Source: UBA9647 sp963739335
GTDB taxonomy: Bacteria; Bacteroidota; Ignavibacteria; UBA10030
DNA length: 64,000 nucleotides
Assembly: GCA_963739335.1 (NCBI GenBank)
Contig: CAVUAC010000082.1
Location: 20,012 to 84,011, forward strand
Reading direction: 5' to 3'
The notes below the pieces were generated by a model. It saw only the letters and a program-made list of their open reading frames with translations. It ran no database searches and had not been told where the DNA came from. Below are positions 15,180 through 24,468 of the stretch, in pieces (within the stretch, counting starts at the first letter, position 1; each line of letters begins with the position of its first letter). A program made the position numbers and the translations under genes.

Positions 15180-17438
15180 ATGGACAAATCACTCATCATA
15201 GTAGAATCCCCGTCGAAAGCGAAGACGATTAATAAATATCTCGGAAAAGAGTATATCGTCGAAGCATCCATCGGTCACATCAAGAACCTTCCCAAGAGCA
15301 AGCTCGGAGTCGATGTCGACAACGAGTTTGCCGTGGTGTACGAAAACATCCAGGGGAAGGACGAGGTTATCGAAAAGCTGCGCAATAGGGCGGCGAAAGC
15401 AAAAGCGATCTTTCTGGCAACTGACCCTGACCGGGAAGGGGAAGCGATTGCGGCTCATCTGGCGGAAGAAATTCGCGATGTCAATAAGAACATCAAGCGT
15501 GTGCTGTTTCATGAGATTACGGCTGAAGGCGTGAAGGAGGGCATGCGCCATCCGAAGAAGATCGATTCACATCTAGTCCTTTCACAGCAGGCCCGGCGCG
15601 CGATGGACCGTATCGTGGGATACAAGGTCAGTCCTTTTGTATGGAAGACGGTGTACTATGGGTTGTCTGCCGGACGGGTGCAGTCTGTCGCGCTGCGTCT
15701 CATTTGTGAACGGGAAGTAGCTATTCGTGGTTTCGTTCCTGAAGAATACTGGTCCATCACGGGAGAATTTCAGACTTCTCAGAGCGAGCCCTTTCTCGCG
15801 AAACTCATGAAGGTTGCGGGTGCTGAGCCGCGCATCCCCGATGAGACAACCGCACGTGGATATCTCGAAGAAATCCAGAGACAACAGTTCGAGGTCAGCG
15901 CCGTCGATCGGAAGCCGGTCAAGCGAAATCCGCCCGCCCCGTTTATCACGAGCACCCTTCAACAGGAGGCGGCGCGGCGACTTCGCTTCTCGGCGAAACG
16001 AACCATGATGCTTGCTCAGAAGCTTTACGAAGGTGTCGAAGTGGGAGAGGAAGGACCCACCGGGCTCATCACGTATATGCGTACGGATTCGACGAGGCTC
16101 AGTGCGGAGGCTGTGGCGCAAGTGCGTGAGTACATTTATGACAACTACGGCAAAGAGTACCTGCCGAAAGAACCGCGTCTCTTCAAGAAAGGGAAAGCCT
16201 CGCAGGATGCCCATGAAGCCATCCGACCAACGTCGTTGAAACACACACCGAAGGCGGTGAAAAAGCATCTTGACAAGGATCTCTTCCTTCTTTACGAGCT
16301 CATCTGGAACAGATTTGTTGCCTGCCAGATGTTGCCGGCGGAATTTGAGCAGATGTCGGTCGATGTGGTCGGCGGAGAGTACCTGTTTCGGGCCACCGAT
16401 CAGCGGCCTCTCTTCCGTGGCTTCCTGCAGGTATACGACGACGTTGCGGAAGAGAACGGTGGTGACAAGGAGGACGCTGATCCTGTGTCAAAACTTCCGG
16501 AGAATCTCGCTGCGGGACAAGCCGCAGCCCTGCGAAATCTGATTCCGCGACAACACTTTACCAAGCCGCCGGCACGCTATACCGAAAGCAGTCTCGTGAA
16601 AGAGCTGGAGTCGCTGGGCATAGGCCGACCCAGTACGTATGCCATGATCGTGAGCACGGTCATCGATCGGAAATATATCGAGCAAACGGACCGCAAGCTC
16701 TACGCGACGGAGCTTGGGATGCAGGTCAACAAACTCCTCGTCCAGTATTTCCCCGACATTTTCAGCGTTACGTTTACGGCGCAAATGGAGGAAGAACTGG
16801 ACACCATTGCCTCGGGCAAGCAGCCGTATGTGAAAGTGATGAAGGACTTCTACGATCCTTTCATCCGGGCGCTCGAGAAAGTGGACAAGCACGCCCAGAA
16901 GATTAAGAAGTCACTTCAGGAAGAGACCGCGGAGGTCTGTGTGGTGTGTGGCCGGAAGATGATTATCAAGTGGGGGCGCAATGGTCGCTTCATGGCCTGC
17001 TCGGGATACCCCGATTGCAAGAACACGAAACCGTTGGCGGAGGACCAGGAAAAGCACCAGCACCTTGCCGGCATGAAGTGCGAGCTGTGTGGTGGAGATA
17101 TGGTGGTGAAGGCCGGTCGATTTGGAACATTCCTCGGTTGTTCGAACTATCCGACGTGCAAGAACACGAAGCCGATCTCCATGGGGATTCCCTGTCCGAA
17201 GTGCAAACACGGCGATCTTGTTGAGCGAAAGACCAAGAAGGGCAAGCGTACGTTCTACGGCTGTAACCGGTACCCGGAGTGTGATTTTGCTTCCTGGGAC
17301 AAGCCGGTCAGTCAGCCGTGCTCCAATTGCGGTTCGACCTATGTCGTGAGTAAATACTCGCAGGCGAAAGGAGAGTATCTCAAGTGTCCTGAGTGCGGTG
17401 AGGAATTTGCGAAAGAGCAATTGGCCGTTGGGGCCTAG
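15180..17438 (+). CDS. topA: DNA topoisomerase I
   Basis: A type IA topoisomerase that relaxes negative supercoils. The 752 residues contain an N-terminal TOPRIM domain (SLIIVESPSKAKTINKYLG; ATDPDREGEAIAAHL), the catalytic tyrosine at residue 299 in GLITYMRTDSTRLS, and a C-terminal region of Cys4 zinc ribbons from about residue 583 onwards (CVVCGRKM, CELCGGDMV, CPKCKHGDL, CSNCGSTYV). The first three have the topoisomerase form with GRFGTFLGCSNYPTC-type cores. Length and domain order are typical. It begins 10 bp after smg, and a Xer recombinase follows. Confidence 0.97.
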   Translation: MDKSLIIVESPSKAKTINKYLGKEYIVEASIGHIKNLPKSKLGVDVDNEFAVVYENIQGKDEVIEKLRNRAAKAKAIFLATDPDREGEAIAAHLAEEIRDVNKNIKRVLFHEITAEGVKEGMRHPKKIDSHLVLSQQARRAMDRIVGYKVSPFVWKTVYYGLSAGRVQSVALRLICEREVAIRGFVPEEYWSITGEFQTSQSEPFLAKLMKVAGAEPRIPDETTARGYLEEIQRQQFEVSAVDRKPVKRNPPAPFITSTLQQEAARRLRFSAKRTMMLAQKLYEGVEVGEEGPTGLITYMRTDSTRLSAEAVAQVREYIYDNYGKEYLPKEPRLFKKGKASQDAHEAIRPTSLKHTPKAVKKHLDKDLFLLYELIWNRFVACQMLPAEFEQMSVDVVGGEYLFRATDQRPLFRGFLQVYDDVAEENGGDKEDADPVSKLPENLAAGQAAALRNLIPRQHFTKPPARYTESSLVKELESLGIGRPSTYAMIVSTVIDRKYIEQTDRKLYATELGMQVNKLLVQYFPDIFSVTFTAQMEEELDTIASGKQPYVKVMKDFYDPFIRALEKVDKHAQKIKKSLQEETAEVCVVCGRKMIIKWGRNGRFMACSGYPDCKNTKPLAEDQEKHQHLAGMKCELCGGDMVVKAGRFGTFLGCSNYPTCKNTKPISMGIPCPKCKHGDLVERKTKKGKRTFYGCNRYPECDFASWDKPVSQPCSNCGSTYVVSKYSQAKGEYLKCPECGEEFAKEQLAVGA

Positions 17439-17482
17439 TTCACCCATCGATTGTTATTGCCTACTCGAGAGGTTGCGTCGGT

Positions 17483-18379
17483 ATGCATAAGAGCGTTCGC
17501 AGTTTCCTGGAATATCTTGAAGTCGAACGTAATTATTCGTCCAACACTCTCCGTGCATACGAAGCTGACCTGCGTCATTTTATCACTTACCTGTTCTCCA
17601 GCTCTGTTCACACGCTGAACGAAGTGAACAAGAATCTCCTTCGTTCGTATCTCAGCAGTCTGCTCGATTCGGGTCTGACCAAGAAGAGCGTGGCCAGGAA
17701 AATCGCTTGCTTGCGGTCCTTCTTCCGATACACGAAGCGGCAGAAGATCACATCGACGAACCCCACTCTCACCCTGATATCACCGAAACTGGAGAAACGG
17801 CTCCCCTCGTTTCTGGATGAATCGGCAACTCAGCGATTGTTCAACTCGATCGACACCACGACATCGCAGGGAAGGCGCGCAGCGGCGATTCTGGAACTCT
17901 TTTATTCCACAGGGATGCGATTGAGCGAGCTGATCAATTTGAATGTCGAAGACCTCGATTTCGGGCAAGGACTTGTGAAGGTGACGGGCAAGGGATCAAA
18001 GCAGCGGATCCTGCCTGTCGGTCGGCACGCGCTCCGTGCCCTGAGATTGTATCTCTCCGATCGAGACAGAATCGCGGTGCGTTCGCGCGATGTTCCAGAC
18101 GAGCTCGCGCTTTTTCTGAATGCAAAGGGTGCACGATTCTATCCCGAGGCGGTGATTCGGATGGTCAAAGGCTACATTGGGAAGGTGTCGGAGATCGAAA
18201 AGAGGTCGCCGCACGTTATTCGGCACACCTTTGCTACTCACTTGCTGAATCGCGGGGCAGACTTGAGGGCCGTCAAGGAGTTGTTGGGGCATGAGAGCCT
18301 TTCGACGACTCAGGTGTATACTCATGTTTCAACGGAACAACTGAAGAAAATCTACCGTCAGTCTCATCCAAAGGCCTAG
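17483..18379 (+). CDS. xerC: tyrosine recombinase XerC/XerD-like
   Basis: A 298-residue site-specific recombinase with the normal Xer size. The N-terminal SAM-like core-binding domain is residues 1 to about 85 (FLEYLEVERNYSSNTLRAYEADL). The catalytic domain has Arg146 (GMRLSEL), a Lys in the TGKGSKQR beta hairpin, His244-x-x-Arg247, His270 (LLGHESL) and the nucleophile Tyr279 (VYTHVS). A chromosome-dimer-resolution role at dif, together with FtsK, is likely given its place next to topA and the absence of mobile-element genes. XerC versus XerD cannot be decided from this sequence alone. Confidence 0.9.
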   Translation: MHKSVRSFLEYLEVERNYSSNTLRAYEADLRHFITYLFSSSVHTLNEVNKNLLRSYLSSLLDSGLTKKSVARKIACLRSFFRYTKRQKITSTNPTLTLISPKLEKRLPSFLDESATQRLFNSIDTTTSQGRRAAAILELFYSTGMRLSELINLNVEDLDFGQGLVKVTGKGSKQRILPVGRHALRALRLYLSDRDRIAVRSRDVPDELALFLNAKGARFYPEAVIRMVKGYIGKVSEIEKRSPHVIRHTFATHLLNRGADLRAVKELLGHESLSTTQVYTHVSTEQLKKIYRQSHPKA

Positions 18380-18431
18380 ACGAGAGCAGGGGAACCATGC
18401 GCTCGACCGTGCTAACAGAAAGGAACCTCCT

Positions 18432-18764
18432 ATGAACACGATCGTAACATCCAGGCACTTCAGAGCACATGATACACTGGTTGATTACGCAAAGGCAGCT
18501 GTTGAGAAGCTGGATCACTACTATGATGGTATTATCAAATGTGAAGTGAAGCTGAATTTCCAGAAATCGCATAAGAGCGTAAAGATTGCCGAAATCATCG
18601 TCACTGTCTACAAGAATAAGATCACCGCGGAGGGGGAGAGTGATGATTTCGAAAAATCGGTTGACGGCGCCGTCGACAAGGTGTTGGCTCGGTTGAAGAA
18701 ATACAAAGAGAAACTGCACGCGAAGGATCGCAAGCAGGTTCGACGCGTTCGCGCAAAAGCTTAA
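18432..18764 (+). CDS. hpf: ribosome hibernation promoting factor, short form
   Basis: A 110-residue HPF/RaiA (sigma-54 modulation) protein. It is of the short type, lacking the C-terminal dimerisation domain of long HPF. The beta-alpha-beta-beta-beta-alpha fold is visible in IVTSRHFRAHDTLVDYAKAAVEKL and AEIIVTVYKNKITAEGESDD, ending in a basic helix (ARLKKYKEKLHAKDRKQVRR) that contacts rRNA in the decoding region. A clear AAGGA lies before the ATG. hprK follows after 21 bp; an hpf-hprK neighbourhood is also known from the rpoN clusters of Proteobacteria. Confidence 0.93.
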   Translation: MNTIVTSRHFRAHDTLVDYAKAAVEKLDHYYDGIIKCEVKLNFQKSHKSVKIAEIIVTVYKNKITAEGESDDFEKSVDGAVDKVLARLKKYKEKLHAKDRKQVRRVRAKA

Positions 18765-18785
18765 ACTAAGCGAAGGAATCCTTCC

Positions 18786-19793
18786 ATGGCACTCGAGAAT
18801 TTGAAAGAGTCCCGTCGAGAGAGTATCACGGTTGGCTCTTTCCATGAAAGCAACAAAGACCGTCTGAAGATGATCGCCATCAACGGCGATGTGGGTTTTC
18901 AAAAGGTCATCCGGGACAGGAGCATACACCGGCCGGGTCTTGGTCTGGCGGGATATGTTGAGCTGTTCACCTATGACCGTGTTCAAGTCATGGGCAACAC
19001 CGAGGTTCGGTATCTCAAACACCTAAGCCTCTCCGAACGGATCCGGGCCTTCGAGACGATTTTCCAATTTGAAATCCCTTGTGTTGTCATCACCGGCGAC
19101 AATACGATTGATGATGAGCTAATAGCCATTGCTACGAGGCGGGGCGTTTCTGTATTCCGAACGCCTCTCGAGACGACTAAACTCGTGTATTTCGTCAGTG
19201 ATTTTCTCGATGACCAGTTTTCGCCGCAGACGACGATCCACGGTGCGTTCATCGATGTCTATGGAATCGGCGTCCTGCTCGTGGGTCGCTCCGGCATTGG
19301 CAAGAGCGAAATAGCACTCGACCTCGTTGAACGTGGCCATCGACTCGTGGCGGATGATGTTGTGATGATCACCCGCAAGGGGGAAGGCATTCTCATTGGA
19401 TACGGGACGGATGTCGTGAAGCATTTCATGGAAATCCGCGGTTTGGGATTGATCGATGTGCGATCAATTTTCGGAATTCGTTCGATCCGCTTTCAGAAGA
19501 GGGCGGAGCTTGTTGTCGAGCTGGAAGACTGGAGGAATGATCTGGAATATACGCGCACGGGACTCGATCATGACAACATCTCCATTCTCAGCGTGGAAAT
19601 ACCCCATGTCAAGCTTCCGATATTCCCGGGAAAGAACATCACGGTCATCGTGGAAGTGATTGCCCTGGACTACTTATTAAAGCACTACGGTTACGATGCC
19701 GCACGGGAGTTCGCCAGCCGGCTTGATGCGGCGATTGCAGAGAAATCCAGGGGGAAAAGAGCCATTGACTACTTTGAGCATGATTTCGAGTAA
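18786..19793 (+). CDS. hprK: HPr kinase/phosphorylase
   Basis: This bifunctional enzyme phosphorylates or dephosphorylates Ser46 of HPr-type carriers in carbon regulation. The 335 residues contain an N-terminal DRTGG-like domain (about 20-140) and a C-terminal kinase domain. The Walker A motif is GRSGIGKS (167-174), and the HprK signature is MEIRGLGLIDVRSIFG. No ptsH, ptsI or EII gene is in the window, so the partner is either elsewhere or a regulatory HPr. It is preceded by GAAGGAA. A promoter for the next gene lies immediately after, so it probably ends its operon. Confidence 0.95.
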   Translation: MALENLKESRRESITVGSFHESNKDRLKMIAINGDVGFQKVIRDRSIHRPGLGLAGYVELFTYDRVQVMGNTEVRYLKHLSLSERIRAFETIFQFEIPCVVITGDNTIDDELIAIATRRGVSVFRTPLETTKLVYFVSDFLDDQFSPQTTIHGAFIDVYGIGVLLVGRSGIGKSEIALDLVERGHRLVADDVVMITRKGEGILIGYGTDVVKHFMEIRGLGLIDVRSIFGIRSIRFQKRAELVVELEDWRNDLEYTRTGLDHDNISILSVEIPHVKLPIFPGKNITVIVEVIALDYLLKHYGYDAAREFASRLDAAIAEKSRGKRAIDYFEHDFE

Positions 19794-19807
19794 TCGTGCC
19801 AAATGGC

Positions 19808-19836
19808 TTGACATAACCTCAAATATTCTCTAACTT
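19808..19836 (+). promoter_or_regulatory. promoter of the M23 peptidase gene
   Basis: TTGACA (19808-19813), a 17-bp spacer, then TAACTT (19831-19836), about 80 bp before the start at 19919. It lies in the only non-coding gap after hprK. Confidence 0.55.
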
Positions 19837-19918
19837 CGGGCAGCTTTTTGCAGGTTTCGGAGAAAGGCACAATTTCCTATCCACGCATTCAGAACGGACG
19901 GAAAACCTCGAGCACTGA

Positions 19919-20869
19919 ATGAGTAGATTCAAACTCTACTATTTTTCGACGAGATCTCTCAAGTTCATTGAAGCCCGCTGGTTCAAGATGAAATTCGCGG
20001 TGCTTTCGATGATCCTGGGGATGGTGATCTTGGGCATCGGCTTTGAGGCAAACCAGATTCTCGGCGATGCTCTTGGCTTGGGGGTGCAGAGGAACAAAGC
20101 TCTCGTGGCAGAGAACGCAGTGCTGCGAGATCAACTCCGCGTCTTCACGAACCGGTTGCAGAGCCTGCACGAGAAGATTGCGGCTCTGAGCAATCAAGGA
20201 AACGAACTGCGTTTGCTCGTGGACTTGCCGAAGGTTGACACTGATACGCGTGAGGCGGGATACGGAGGGACGGATGAGCGCATTGACCTTGGCGTCGCGA
20301 CTGACGTCAACAAGATGCTGAACAATTTGCGCGCTTCTGTTACGAAAGCCGAAAAAGAATTGCAGCTTCAGCAGACGGTCTATCATGAAGCTGTTGCGAA
20401 GTACGATGAGAACAAGGAAATGTATCCGTGCATCCCTGCGATCAAACCGATGGAGGGATACTACTCCATGCACAGCTTCGGGATGCGGTATCATCCGGTG
20501 TATCATGCTATGCTGCCGCACGAGGGCCTCGATATTGCCAACGATGTCGGGACCGCGGTCTATGCGACAGGTGACGGCGTCGTCGAGAGCGCAGGGCGGA
20601 CATCTGCTGGCCTTGGCATCATGATCGTGATCAATCACGGGTACGGCTACACGACGGTTTATGGCCATCTGAGCAAGGTGCTCGTCCGTTCAGGGGAGCG
20701 CGTCAACCGCGGTGCGCTCATTGCCCGGTCGGGACGCACCGGCGTCGTGACAGGCCCCCATCTCCACTACGAAGTTCGACTGCACGGGCAACTGCAAAAC
20801 CCCGTCGACTATTTCTTTGACGACATCGATTACAACAAGATCAAGGAGCAGCTAGCTCTTTCTCAGTAG
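19919..20869 (+). CDS. M23 family (LytM-type) peptidase
   Basis: A 316-residue membrane-anchored cell-wall endopeptidase or divisome regulator. After a basic start there is one transmembrane helix (about residues 24-42). A coiled coil follows (about 55-90 and 120-160), then a LytM domain. The zinc ligands are His201 and Asp205 in HEGLD, and His283 in HLHYE, so the domain appears catalytically competent. YYSMHSFGMRYHP and HYGY/VYGHLS-type strands are typical. It probably cleaves peptidoglycan cross-bridges in the periplasm. A small DUF2795 gene follows. Confidence 0.9.
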   Translation: MSRFKLYYFSTRSLKFIEARWFKMKFAVLSMILGMVILGIGFEANQILGDALGLGVQRNKALVAENAVLRDQLRVFTNRLQSLHEKIAALSNQGNELRLLVDLPKVDTDTREAGYGGTDERIDLGVATDVNKMLNNLRASVTKAEKELQLQQTVYHEAVAKYDENKEMYPCIPAIKPMEGYYSMHSFGMRYHPVYHAMLPHEGLDIANDVGTAVYATGDGVVESAGRTSAGLGIMIVINHGYGYTTVYGHLSKVLVRSGERVNRGALIARSGRTGVVTGPHLHYEVRLHGQLQNPVDYFFDDIDYNKIKEQLALSQ

Positions 20870-20932
20870 CTTTGAAAGTATTGAGCGGGCGGAATCTCTT
20901 CGGTCGTACGCTCTCGGAGGAGTTTTTGAAAA

Positions 20933-21157
20933 ATGATCTGGACACTCGAACTGGCCTCGTATCTTGATGACGCACCCTGGCCTGCCACGAAAGAGGAGTT
21001 GATTGATTATGCAGTCCGGACTGGTGCGCCCCTCGAGGTTCTCCAGAATCTTGAAGAGTTGGAAGACAGCGACGAACCATATGAAAGTATGGAAGAGATT
21101 TGGCCGGACTACCCAACGGACGAAGATTTCTTTTTTGAAGACGACAAGGAGTACTAG
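20933..21157 (+). CDS. DUF2795 family small acidic protein
   Basis: A 74-residue protein matching DUF2795: LASYLDDAPWPATKEELIDYAVRTGAP followed by EVLQNLEEL. The C-terminal 30 residues are very acidic (many Asp and Glu) and end DKEY. The family's function is unknown. It has a good SD (GGAGG at about 20918) and its own strong terminator at 21216-21247. Confidence 0.85.
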   Translation: MIWTLELASYLDDAPWPATKEELIDYAVRTGAPLEVLQNLEELEDSDEPYESMEEIWPDYPTDEDFFFEDDKEY

Positions 21158-21215
21158 TTTCTCCGAGAACCTTACGTGAGGTTGCCCTCCTTGATGACGG
21201 ACAGGGCCGGCAGTG

Positions 21216-21247
21216 AACCCAGCGTTTCGTGGCTGGGTTTTTTTTTG
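21216..21247 (+). terminator. Rho-independent terminator
   Basis: AACCCAGC (21216-21223) pairs with GCTGGGTT (21232-21239) around an 8-nt loop and is followed by an unbroken T-run to 21246. It ends the M23-DUF2795 transcript, 9 bp before the Omp85 gene. Confidence 0.9.
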
Positions 21248-21255
21248 AATATACC

Positions 21256-23326
21256 ATGAAACGTCGGATCTGCAATATTTTTACCATTCTCGCTCTTGGA
21301 CTTGCGTGCGCTCATGCGCAGGTACGACCGCAAGAACTCGAAATCGCAAGCCTTCGTTTCGAGGGCAATGAGACATTCCGTGACGATGTCCTTCTCAGTG
21401 TCATCCGCACCAGGGAGACGCCCGCCGGCTTCTGGAAGTTTCTCTACAAGATCAGTGAGAAACTGGGCGACAAGCCTGAATACTTCGATCCACCTCTCTT
21501 TGACCAGGACTATTCCCGTCTCCGGTCCTACTACCAGGATCAGGGATTCTTCAGCGCCACAATCGACACGCTCGTCCGCATCAACAGCGAGAAGAAGACG
21601 ATCTCTCTTTCCTTCCGAATCCAGGAAGGCCCGCGCTCGGTACATCGATACCATCCAGTACGTCGGTTTTGATGATCTGCCCCCCGCGTTGACGGAGGAA
21701 ATCAAGGCTCGACCGATGATCGAAGTGGGAGGTCCTTTCATTCTCGACCATCTTGTGAATGAGCGGGCCCGCCTCGTCAACGCATTCTTTAACAATGGTT
21801 TCGCCGATGTCCACATCGACAGTGTCCATCCCTATCGGTATACGTCAACGAACAATATCAAACTGATTATCGCGTTCTCTCGCGGGAAGCGGTATCAGTT
21901 TGGAGATATCGTTGTTCGGCAAGACTCGACGGCGTCAGAATACGTGGATGACCAGGTGGTTCGTCGCCATCTCGATTTTCAGCGTGGTGATTTCTACAGC
22001 GAAGCGAAGAGGGTCGACAGCGAGCGCAATCTGAACCGGCTCGGTGTCTTCGAGACATCGAGGATTGAGCCAATTATCGGAATGAAATCCGACAGTCTGC
22101 TCGAAATCCCCATGCAGGTCTTTGTGCGAGCCCGTCCGTTCCAGGAGCTTGTCCCCGAGATCGGCGTCAATGATGAGAACAATGCCTTTAACGTATTCAC
22201 AGGACTTGGCTACAGTAACCGGAATTTCTTCGGTGAAGCCAGGCACTTTGAAGCGAAGTTCCAGTTCCAACTCCAGTCGATCCAAGATGTGGAGTTCTCC
22301 CGCGTGTTTCACGAGACGGGCCTGAGAGACAGCAGCGTTATCGGCAATACCGAGCTCTCGATTCAGATCCATCAACCGTATTTTTTCAACAACAAGACCT
22401 CCTTCACACCGTCTCTTTCGTTCATTGTTGAGAAGAGACACCGCTATTACTTCAACCCCATCGTCCGGGGTCGATTCAGCGTTACCTCACAGACCGCCCG
22501 CTACACGACAGCCTTTCTCGTGTGGAGTCTGGAGCGTATTGGGTACGAGCCGATCAACAGCAAGATTGGAGCACTCTATTTTGATTCTCTCAGCATTGAC
22601 CGGCGTCCCCAGTTCAACTCGATTCTCTCCTTCACCCTGCAGCGGGACAGACGGAATGATCTTTTCTATCCATCTGCAGGTTTCCTGCATTCGGTCAGTG
22701 TCGAAGAAGCCGGTCTTATTCCATCCGTGTTTGGCGGATTGTTCGGGAGCGATCTCCCGTATTCGAAATACGTCAAGCTCACGGGCCGCGGCCAGTGGTA
22801 TTGGGACCCATCCTCGCAGCAGACCGCAATCTGGGCATTCCGTCTCTACGGCGGCGTTGCGGAGCTCTATGGCAACTCCCCGGCTCCTGTTCCGGTCACG
22901 CAACGGTTCTATGGCGGCGGGAGCGGCAGCGTGAGGGGATGGAGGGCCCGAGAGCTCGCGGCTTCAAAGCTTCCGGATGAAGGGGGCAATGCATTGTTCG
23001 AGGGTAGCATAGAGAGCCGATGGAACCTGCTGAAGAATGCCGGCCGTCTCGGTTTCATTGAGTTCAGCAAGTTGTCGCTCGTGTTCTTCTATGACGTTGG
23101 AAACGTGTGGCCGGTATTAAGACAGGTTCGGGCTTCGGAGATTGCCATGGCGACGGGCCTGGGACTGCGCTACGCCACCGTCGCGGGACCTGTCAGGATT
23201 GATCTTGGGTTCAGAGTCTATGATCCAAACGACATACCGGCGCGAAGATGGATAACGCAGAAGAAGTTTTACAAGGACACCTTGGGTAACTTCGTTCTGC
23301 ACTTTGGCATTGGGCACGCATTCTGA
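21256..23326 (+). CDS. Omp85/BamA-family outer membrane protein, interrupted by a frameshift
   Basis: Two frames make one protein of about 689 residues. The first frame from 21256 gives a signal peptide (MKRRICNIFTILALGLACAHA) and a first POTRA domain (IASLRFEGNETFRDDVLLSVI) up to IQEGP. The next frame continues with YIDTIQYVGFDDLPPALTEE and runs to 23326. Skipping one base in the CCC at 21630-21632 restores the frame. POTRA domains occupy about residues 25-260. The rest is a 16-strand-type surface-antigen barrel, with YGGGSGSVRGWRAREL as the conserved RGW strand and a closing strand ending GIGHAF. It could be an assembly factor (BamA or TamA-like) or a two-partner transporter; one or two POTRAs favour TamA-like. 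Confidence 0.85.
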
Positions 23327-23336
23327 GGTATTCTCG

Positions 23337-24455
23337 ATGGCATGGGAGAGAATCATTGGTCAGCATCGGGTGAAGGAGCTTCTCCGGCGTGTGCTTGCAT
23401 CAGGGACGGTTGGTCACGCGCATCTTTTTGGGGGGGAGGAGGGGGTGGGGAAGGATGCGATGGCGATTGAGTTTGCCCGCGCACTCAACTGCCAGGCAAA
23501 CTCCGTCGACCCTTGCGGCACATGTGTGAGTTGCCGGAAGGTAGACCTCCTGCAGCATCCGGATGTCGAGCTCATTTTTGCCCTTCCCGTGGGCAAGAAC
23601 GAGCAGTCAGGTGATGACCCTGTCGAGGTTCTCTCGGAAGACCAGGTGAATGCGATTCAAGAACAGTTGCGTCTGAAGGCTGAAAACCCTTATCATCGCA
23701 TTGCTGTTCCGAAAGCGAATTTCATCAAGATTAACAGTGTCCGCAATCTCCGGCGCGAGGCTGCTCTTTCGACGTTCGAAGGAGGTAAGCGCGTCTTCAT
23801 CATTTCCAATGCCGAGGAGATGAACGCGGAGGCGAGCAATTCGCTGCTCAAGACGCTCGAAGAGCCGTCTTCCGATTTAGTGTTTATCCTGACCACCGCG
23901 CATAAGGAGCAACTGTTGCCTACCATTCTCTCAAGATGCCAGCTCGTTCAGTTCGATCCACTGAGTGAGCAGGAGCTGAAGGAGGCGCTGATCGCCCGCA
24001 ATGGAATCGAGTCTGATCAGGCAGCGCTTGTCGCACGGCTCGCCCATGGGAGCTACACTGCTGCACTCAGCATGCTCAACGTCGATATCGTTGCCCAGCG
24101 TCAGGAAGCTGTCCACTTTCTCCGTCTGGTTCTGAGCTCGCAGAAGATCCCTCTCGCTCTCGAGATCGAGCGCATCGCCGGGTTAGGAGATCGTGCTGCT
24201 GTGGAGCGATGGATGAAACTTCTTGGCGTCTGGTTGCGCGACGCGTTTGTGCTCCGTGAGCAAGGGGAGCACGGACTCCTGAACCTCGATCACCTGAAAG
24301 ACCTGAAGAGCTTCAATCAGAAATTCCCGCGCGCCGACCTTCCGAAAGCTCTGGAGAGCGTCGAGACCAGCATTGCTCTTGTAGACAAAAATGGCTACCT
24401 TCCTCTTGTTGTGACCGGTCTCGCAATCGATTTGAAACGCCATCTCGTCTCTTGA
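23337..24455 (+). CDS. holB: DNA polymerase III subunit delta' (clamp loader)
   Basis: A AAA+ clamp-loader subunit of 372 residues from the ATG at 23337, chosen because GAGG lies just upstream and an earlier ATG would overlap the Omp85 gene. The Walker A region reads GGEEGVGKDAM. A zinc module, CGTCVSCRK plus the upstream Cys in LNCQ, follows. EDQVNAIQEQL, FIISNAEEMNAEASNSLLKTLEEPS (sensor region) and TILSRCQLVQF are characteristic. The helical C-terminal collar domain is present. metG follows 13 bp later. Confidence 0.92.
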   Translation: MAWERIIGQHRVKELLRRVLASGTVGHAHLFGGEEGVGKDAMAIEFARALNCQANSVDPCGTCVSCRKVDLLQHPDVELIFALPVGKNEQSGDDPVEVLSEDQVNAIQEQLRLKAENPYHRIAVPKANFIKINSVRNLRREAALSTFEGGKRVFIISNAEEMNAEASNSLLKTLEEPSSDLVFILTTAHKEQLLPTILSRCQLVQFDPLSEQELKEALIARNGIESDQAALVARLAHGSYTAALSMLNVDIVAQRQEAVHFLRLVLSSQKIPLALEIERIAGLGDRAAVERWMKLLGVWLRDAFVLREQGEHGLLNLDHLKDLKSFNQKFPRADLPKALESVETSIALVDKNGYLPLVVTGLAIDLKRHLVS

Positions 24456-24468
24456 CTGTAGCGATTTC

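Noticed and set aside
17483..18379. The Xer gene as a mobile-element integrase
   Set aside because: Size and motifs fit chromosomal XerC/D, the neighbours are housekeeping genes, and I saw no flanking direct repeats.
21296..21660. The N-terminal Ser/Arg-rich reading of the long frame over the Omp85 gene
   Set aside because: Until about 21,640 the other frame encodes a proper signal peptide and POTRA. This stretch is noise created by the frameshift.
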